From Nanobdellota archaeon (GTDB lineage: Archaea; Nanobdellota; Nanobdellia; Pacearchaeales; GW2011-AR1): a stretch of DNA of 6,066 bases. Shown here piece by piece: positions 3,849-6,066 of the stretch (position 1 is its first letter; every line of letters begins with the position of its first letter). The notes under the pieces were generated by a model. That model was not told the DNA's origin, ran no database searches, and worked only from the letters and a program-made list of their open reading frames with translations. A program made the translations under genes and the position numbers. The stretch is taken from NCBI GenBank assembly GCA_018901375.1, contig JAHIEP010000140.1, forward strand, positions 1 to 6,066. Direction: 5' to 3'.

Positions 3849-5582
3849 GACGTCGTCCACTCCCCTATCAGCCCTCAATCTCAAAATCCGAGGAAACCGC
3901 AAAGCAAACCCAGAAGAATACGTCGGTGACTTCTGAACATTCTGATACTGAACCGAAACAACAATCTCCGGCTTAACCTTAACATGCTTCCCATCAACAT
4001 CAACAACCAACTTCTCCAACATATCCGTCATCTCAGCAAAAGAAAGACCTTCATCACGAAGCTCTTTCAATCCAGTAGAAACTTTTCCAATCTGCAACAA
4101 CTCGTCCTCGTTACCCAAGTCACCGACCACCGACCACCGACCACCGACCACCGACGAGTTTCGACATGAAATGTCAAAACTCGTCAACCACCCAGCCCTC
4201 TTCCCCGTTCCCCACTCAGCCCCAGTAATCACCAAATCAAAATCCCTATCCACTGGCTTCAACTTAACGGCATGCCCAATCCTCGCTCCCGGTTTATACG
4301 GCGCGTTCAAATTCTTCCCCATCAACCCCTCCTGATTATCCGCCAACGCCGCCTCATAAAACTTCTCAACCTCCTCGGCATCCTCAGTCACAATCTGCTT
4401 AGCCAAAATAATTTTCCATTCCTCCTCGCTAACAATCCGCTCAATCAATTTCCTTCTCTCTCTAAACGGCTTCTCAATCAAACTCTCCCCATCGTAATAA
4501 ATCACATCAAAAACAACCAACTCAATCGGCAACTCATCACGCAACTTACCAATATCATACTTCCTCCGAATCCTCTGACTAATCGCCTGAAAGTCCGTAT
4601 ACTTTTTCGTCTCAGCACCAAAACCAACAGCCTCAGCGTCGAGAATAAAACTTGCCCCCTTAACATAATCCCTAACATACTCCACAATCTCCGGAAACTG
4701 CTTAGTCACCTCCTCAAGTCTCCTAGTAAAAATTTTAATCTTCCCGCCTTGCCCCGTTTGATGCCCTTGGCTATCTAACTGGGGTCCCTCCTTATTTATC
4801 ATAACCCGAAACCCATCATACTTATATTCAAACGCAGCCGGTCTCCCAACAATTCTAAACGCGTCGTCAACATCTTTCGCCTTCGGAAACAACATAACCC
4901 TTACAGGCTTCCCCGGCTCCAACTTAATCTTCTCCAAACTATCCGAACACGCCATCTCAAAAACCTCAGCAAAATCCGTCGCCTTATCATACGCCTCCTG
5001 AACAGCCTGCACACAAACTTTCTTATCCTCCAAATCTTTCGGCTTGAAACAATGAACAACAATCGCATCACGAAGAATCCCAGAACCAACCCCAATTTTC
5101 AAATCACTCAAAACCGTCCGAACAATATACTTCGCCTCCTCAGGACTAGCCGAATGCAACAACTCAACAATATGCCCAACCTTCTGCTCAACCGCCCCAG
5201 CCCCTTCCATCGTCGGCAATTTCCTCAAATTCTCCATAACTTTTTCAACACTCAACTTCTTAGAAAACAAAGCCATTTGCTTTTTCTCCTCTCCCAAAAC
5301 AGCCTCGGCAACTTTCCCTAAATCCCCAAACTTCTTAAACTTTTTAACAACCTCAACGTCGCTAATCCCAGCTGCCCTCCCAATCGCCCGAATCACCAAC
5401 TGATGCGAAACCCCAAGCTCACGATTATCATAATCCGCAAACAACCGACCCTGCAAAAGATAAATAAGTTCCGGCTCGTCACGAATCTCCCCCAAAAAAC
5501 TCGCAAGTATCTCCGCCTTCTCAAGCCCCTTCGTAGTTCTCTCTAACCTTCCATAAACCCTACATATCTCCAAATAATCCAT
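3810..5582 (-). CDS. lig: ATP-dependent DNA ligase (archaeal replicative type), 590 aa
   Basis: The enzyme seals nicks in Okazaki-fragment processing and repair, using ATP to form a lysine-AMP intermediate. Domains: N-terminal DNA-binding domain (about 1-215), adenylation domain (about 225-435) and OB-fold (about 440-590). Motif I is KYDGFR, with catalytic Lys254. Motif III is LDAEAVG (314-320), motif IV is EGLMGK (418-423), and motif V is AVKLKP (438-443). The late LRFPR (561-565) also fits. Two loops are longer than usual. GPQLDSQGHQTGQ (about 266-278) follows motif I. NSSVVGGRWSVVGD (475-488) lies in the OB-fold and is encoded by a hairpin plus a heptamer repeat (4122-4185). Both keep the frame, so the enzyme is probably functional. 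The start at 5582 matches the family N-terminus and a TATA-like box at 5604-5611. Confidence 0.97.
   Translation of the reverse strand: MDYLEICRVYGRLERTTKGLEKAEILASFLGEIRDEPELIYLLQGRLFADYDNRELGVSHQLVIRAIGRAAGISDVEVVKKFKKFGDLGKVAEAVLGEEKKQMALFSKKLSVEKVMENLRKLPTMEGAGAVEQKVGHIVELLHSASPEEAKYIVRTVLSDLKIGVGSGILRDAIVVHCFKPKDLEDKKVCVQAVQEAYDKATDFAEVFEMACSDSLEKIKLEPGKPVRVMLFPKAKDVDDAFRIVGRPAAFEYKYDGFRVMINKEGPQLDSQGHQTGQGGKIKIFTRRLEEVTKQFPEIVEYVRDYVKGASFILDAEAVGFGAETKKYTDFQAISQRIRRKYDIGKLRDELPIELVVFDVIYYDGESLIEKPFRERRKLIERIVSEEEWKIILAKQIVTEDAEEVEKFYEAALADNQEGLMGKNLNAPYKPGARIGHAVKLKPVDRDFDLVITGAEWGTGKRAGWLTSFDISCRNSSVVGGRWSVVGDLGNEDELLQIGKVSTGLKELRDEGLSFAEMTDMLEKLVVDVDGKHVKVKPEIVVSVQYQNVQKSPTYSSGFALRFPRILRLRADRGVDDVATLDEVAEEASS
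4122..4185. repeat. Hairpin plus GGTCGGT heptamer repeat inserted in the ligase gene
   Basis: Arms 4153-4167 and 4171-4185 are 15-bp complements with one mismatch (a G:U pair in RNA) around a GAA loop. They are joined to about five copies of the 7-bp unit ACCGACC (4122-4155). On the coding strand the order is hairpin, then G-rich repeat, as at gene ends. The tract encodes the OB-fold loop that is longer than in other archaeal ligases, without breaking the frame. Confidence 0.85.
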
Positions 5583-5603
5583 AACTTATCAAACAATACC
5601 ACA

Positions 5604-5611
5604 ATTAAATA
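5604..5611 (-). promoter_or_regulatory. Probable TATA box of the ligase gene
   Basis: TATTTAAT at -29 to -22 from the ATG at 5582. It is a weaker match than the other boxes, but the spacing is identical. Confidence 0.65.
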
Positions 5612-5687
5612 CCTTCCCGTTATCAGGCCCCATCCCAAATCATAAAACCACTTTGAATATCCAACCATAACAAAGCAACAACAGCAG

Positions 5688-5762
5688 TCTGAAGCATCGC
5701 TCTGAAGGACCGCAGTCCTCTGAAGAAAAAATCCCGAAGATTTTTTCTCTAAAGCCGAAGCT
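5688..5762. repeat. Hairpin array B: CTGA/CTA spacers between variable palindromes
   Basis: Plus-strand order: AGC-ATC-GCT (5693-5701), AGGAC-CGCA-GTCCT (5706-5719), a 10-bp stem AGAAAAAATC with loop CCGAA and its complement (5724-5748), and AGC-CGAA-GCT (5753-5762). The spacers are CTGA, CTGA and CTAA, with TCTGA before the first and CTA after the last. Stems range from 3 to 10 bp and are unrelated in sequence. It has the same design as array A but a different spacer. It lies upstream of the ligase promoter and supplies the stop codon of the open frame described at 5749-5880. Confidence 0.75.
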
Positions 5763-5780
5763 CTACCCCCCCCACTTTCC

Positions 5781-5794
5781 GTTTACACATAAAC
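5781..5794. repeat. Small hairpin GTTTA-CACA-TAAAC
   Basis: A 5-bp stem with a 4-nt loop between array B and the G-rich tract. A longer alternative pairs GTTTAC (5781-5786) with GTAAAC (5795-5800). Confidence 0.5.
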
Positions 5795-5799
5795 GTAAA

Positions 5800-5849
5800 C
5801 CCCCAAACCCCACAACCCACCCCAAACCCCAAACCCAACCCCAACCCCC
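5800..5849 (-). repeat. G-rich tract with strong G-quadruplex potential
   Basis: The minus (transcribed-sense) strand has eight runs of three to five G within 50 bp, most separated by two or three T. This clearly meets the usual G-quadruplex pattern. It follows the 15-bp hairpin repeats in transcription order. Confidence 0.85.
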
Positions 5850-5876
5850 AAAACAAAATCCGCACCCCATTCCCCT

Positions 5877-5914
5877 TCTAACGCGAAGCGATCTAACGCG
5901 AAGCGATCTAACGC
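5877..5914. repeat. 15-bp tandem repeat of a GAA-loop hairpin (array D)
   Basis: Two identical 15-bp units TCTAACGCGAAGCGA (5877-5891 and 5892-5906) and a partial third. Each contains CGC-GAA-GCG, a compact stem with a GAA loop. On the minus strand every unit carries a TAG in the frame of the pilin-like start. Because 15 is a multiple of three, the frame is the same on both sides. Confidence 0.85.
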
Positions 5915-5955
5915 AACACCGTCGCCACAATCGCCGAAATCGCCTTCTTACCCAC
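5908..5955 (-). pseudogene. Truncated archaeal pilin-like N-terminus, 15 codons
   Basis: Starting at GTG 5955, exactly 22 nt from a TTTATAAA box, the minus strand encodes MGKKAISAIVATVLR and then stops in the 15-bp repeats. The sequence resembles the class III signal of archaeal type IV pilins and archaellins: a short basic N-terminus, a K-A cleavage site for the prepilin peptidase, then I-S and a hydrophobic run (compare KKGISPIIATVLL-type starts). The hydrophobic run is cut off by the hairpin repeats, so the gene looks broken. The match is short, so the call rests on the motif plus the promoter spacing. Confidence 0.4.
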
Positions 5956-5976
5956 CCAAGTAACCAACAAACCAAC

Positions 5977-5984
5977 TTTATAAA
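5977..5984 (-). promoter_or_regulatory. TATA box of the pilin-like fragment
   Basis: TTTATAAA, the same octamer as in the TBP promoter, at -29 to -22 from the GTG at 5955. Confidence 0.6.
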
Positions 5985-6014
5985 ATTACCCAAAAAAACA
6001 AAACACCAAAACAA

Positions 6015-6054
6015 AAGTCCGTTTAAGTCCATCAAAGTCCGTTTAAGTCCGTTC
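6015..6054. repeat. 20-bp direct repeat with a CGGACTTAAA core
   Basis: Two nearly identical 20-bp units (6015-6034, 6035-6054) beginning AAAGTCCGTTTAAGTCC, with a third start at the window edge. It lies just upstream of a T-rich stretch and the TATA box at 5977, like the CGGA repeats upstream of the CRM promoter. No gene is seen between 5985 and the window end. Confidence 0.75.
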
Positions 6055-6066
6055 ATAAAAAACACA

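Larger units (their letters stand above)
5749..5880 (-). pseudogene. Possible membrane-segment remnant downstream of the hairpin repeats
   Basis: In frame with the pilin-like start, after three TAG codons, the minus strand stays open for about 42 codons. It encodes a hydrophobic, glycine-rich stretch (ILFWGLGLGLGFG...) followed by CKRK, as in a membrane helix with a positive cytoplasmic end. Much of it is encoded by the GGGGTT-type tract, so the membrane-like look could be a by-product of the repeat. There is no promoter or convincing start codon of its own. Confidence 0.3.

Noticed and set aside
4272..5321. Plus-strand open frames opposite the DNA ligase
   Set aside because: Shadows of the ligase coding strand with low-complexity composition and no recognisable domain.
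5623..5697. 24-codon frame starting in array B (MLQTAVVALLWLDIQSG..)
   Set aside because: It looks somewhat protein-like, but has no TATA box at the usual distance, starts inside a hairpin loop and is too short to judge.
5763..6065. Minus-strand 100-aa open frame rich in Trp, Gly and Arg
   Set aside because: It reads through repeats and the G-tract in a frame with no promoter; composition follows the repeat. The pilin-like frame fits the TATA box better.
1..6066. tRNA or rRNA genes
   Set aside because: No cloverleaf with a T-arm motif or conserved rRNA segment was seen by eye on either strand; a covariance-model search was not possible.

Overview
The window looks archaeal. All convincing genes lie on the minus strand: a two-lobed TATA-binding protein (TBP), an archaeal/eukaryotic-type ATP-dependent DNA ligase, a PRPP synthetase, a CRM-domain (YhbY-like) RNA-binding protein and a stand-alone NFACT-R domain protein. 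The genes are small, tightly packed and low in GC. They have archaeal promoters, with TATA boxes almost always placed so that transcription starts on the start codon. A small-genome (DPANN-like) archaeon or archaeal metagenome contig is my guess; the lineage cannot be fixed from this sequence.

Layout in the direction of transcription (right to left): CGGA-core repeats and a promoter at the right edge; a pilin-like start (5908-5955) cut short by 15-bp hairpin repeats and a strongly G4-prone G-rich tract; a second hairpin array (5688-5762); DNA ligase (3810-5582), which carries an in-frame hairpin/heptamer insertion; small GAA-loop hairpins at its stop; TBP (3088-3702); a hairpin array with constant 8-nt spacers (2986-3099); an unknown 113-aa gene (2582-2923); PRPP synthetase (1564-2529); a hairpin and repeat at its stop; a truncated NFACT-R copy followed by an intact one (936-1431); a hairpin, ATAGGTG repeats and CGGA repeats; the CRM protein (486-743); a hairpin with telomere-like TTAGGGG repeats; an unknown 100-aa gene (98-400); and further hairpins to the left edge.

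Two patterns run through the window. First, eight TATA-like boxes sit at exactly -29 to -22 from a start codon. This predicts leaderless mRNAs and fixes starts downstream of the longest open frames, several of which run through the promoter. Second, nearly every gene end, plus one site inside the ligase, has a hairpin whose stem sequence is unique to that site. In transcription order most of these hairpins are followed by a short G-rich tandem repeat. Two longer arrays alternate near-constant spacers with palindromes of changing sequence. I do not recognise this architecture as a named element; it is the most interesting feature here.

Functionally the genes are housekeeping: transcription initiation (TBP), DNA joining (ligase), nucleotide precursor supply (PRPP synthetase) and RNA/ribosome-related binding proteins (CRM, NFACT-R). 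Each has its own promoter, so this is a row of single-gene units and not an operon.
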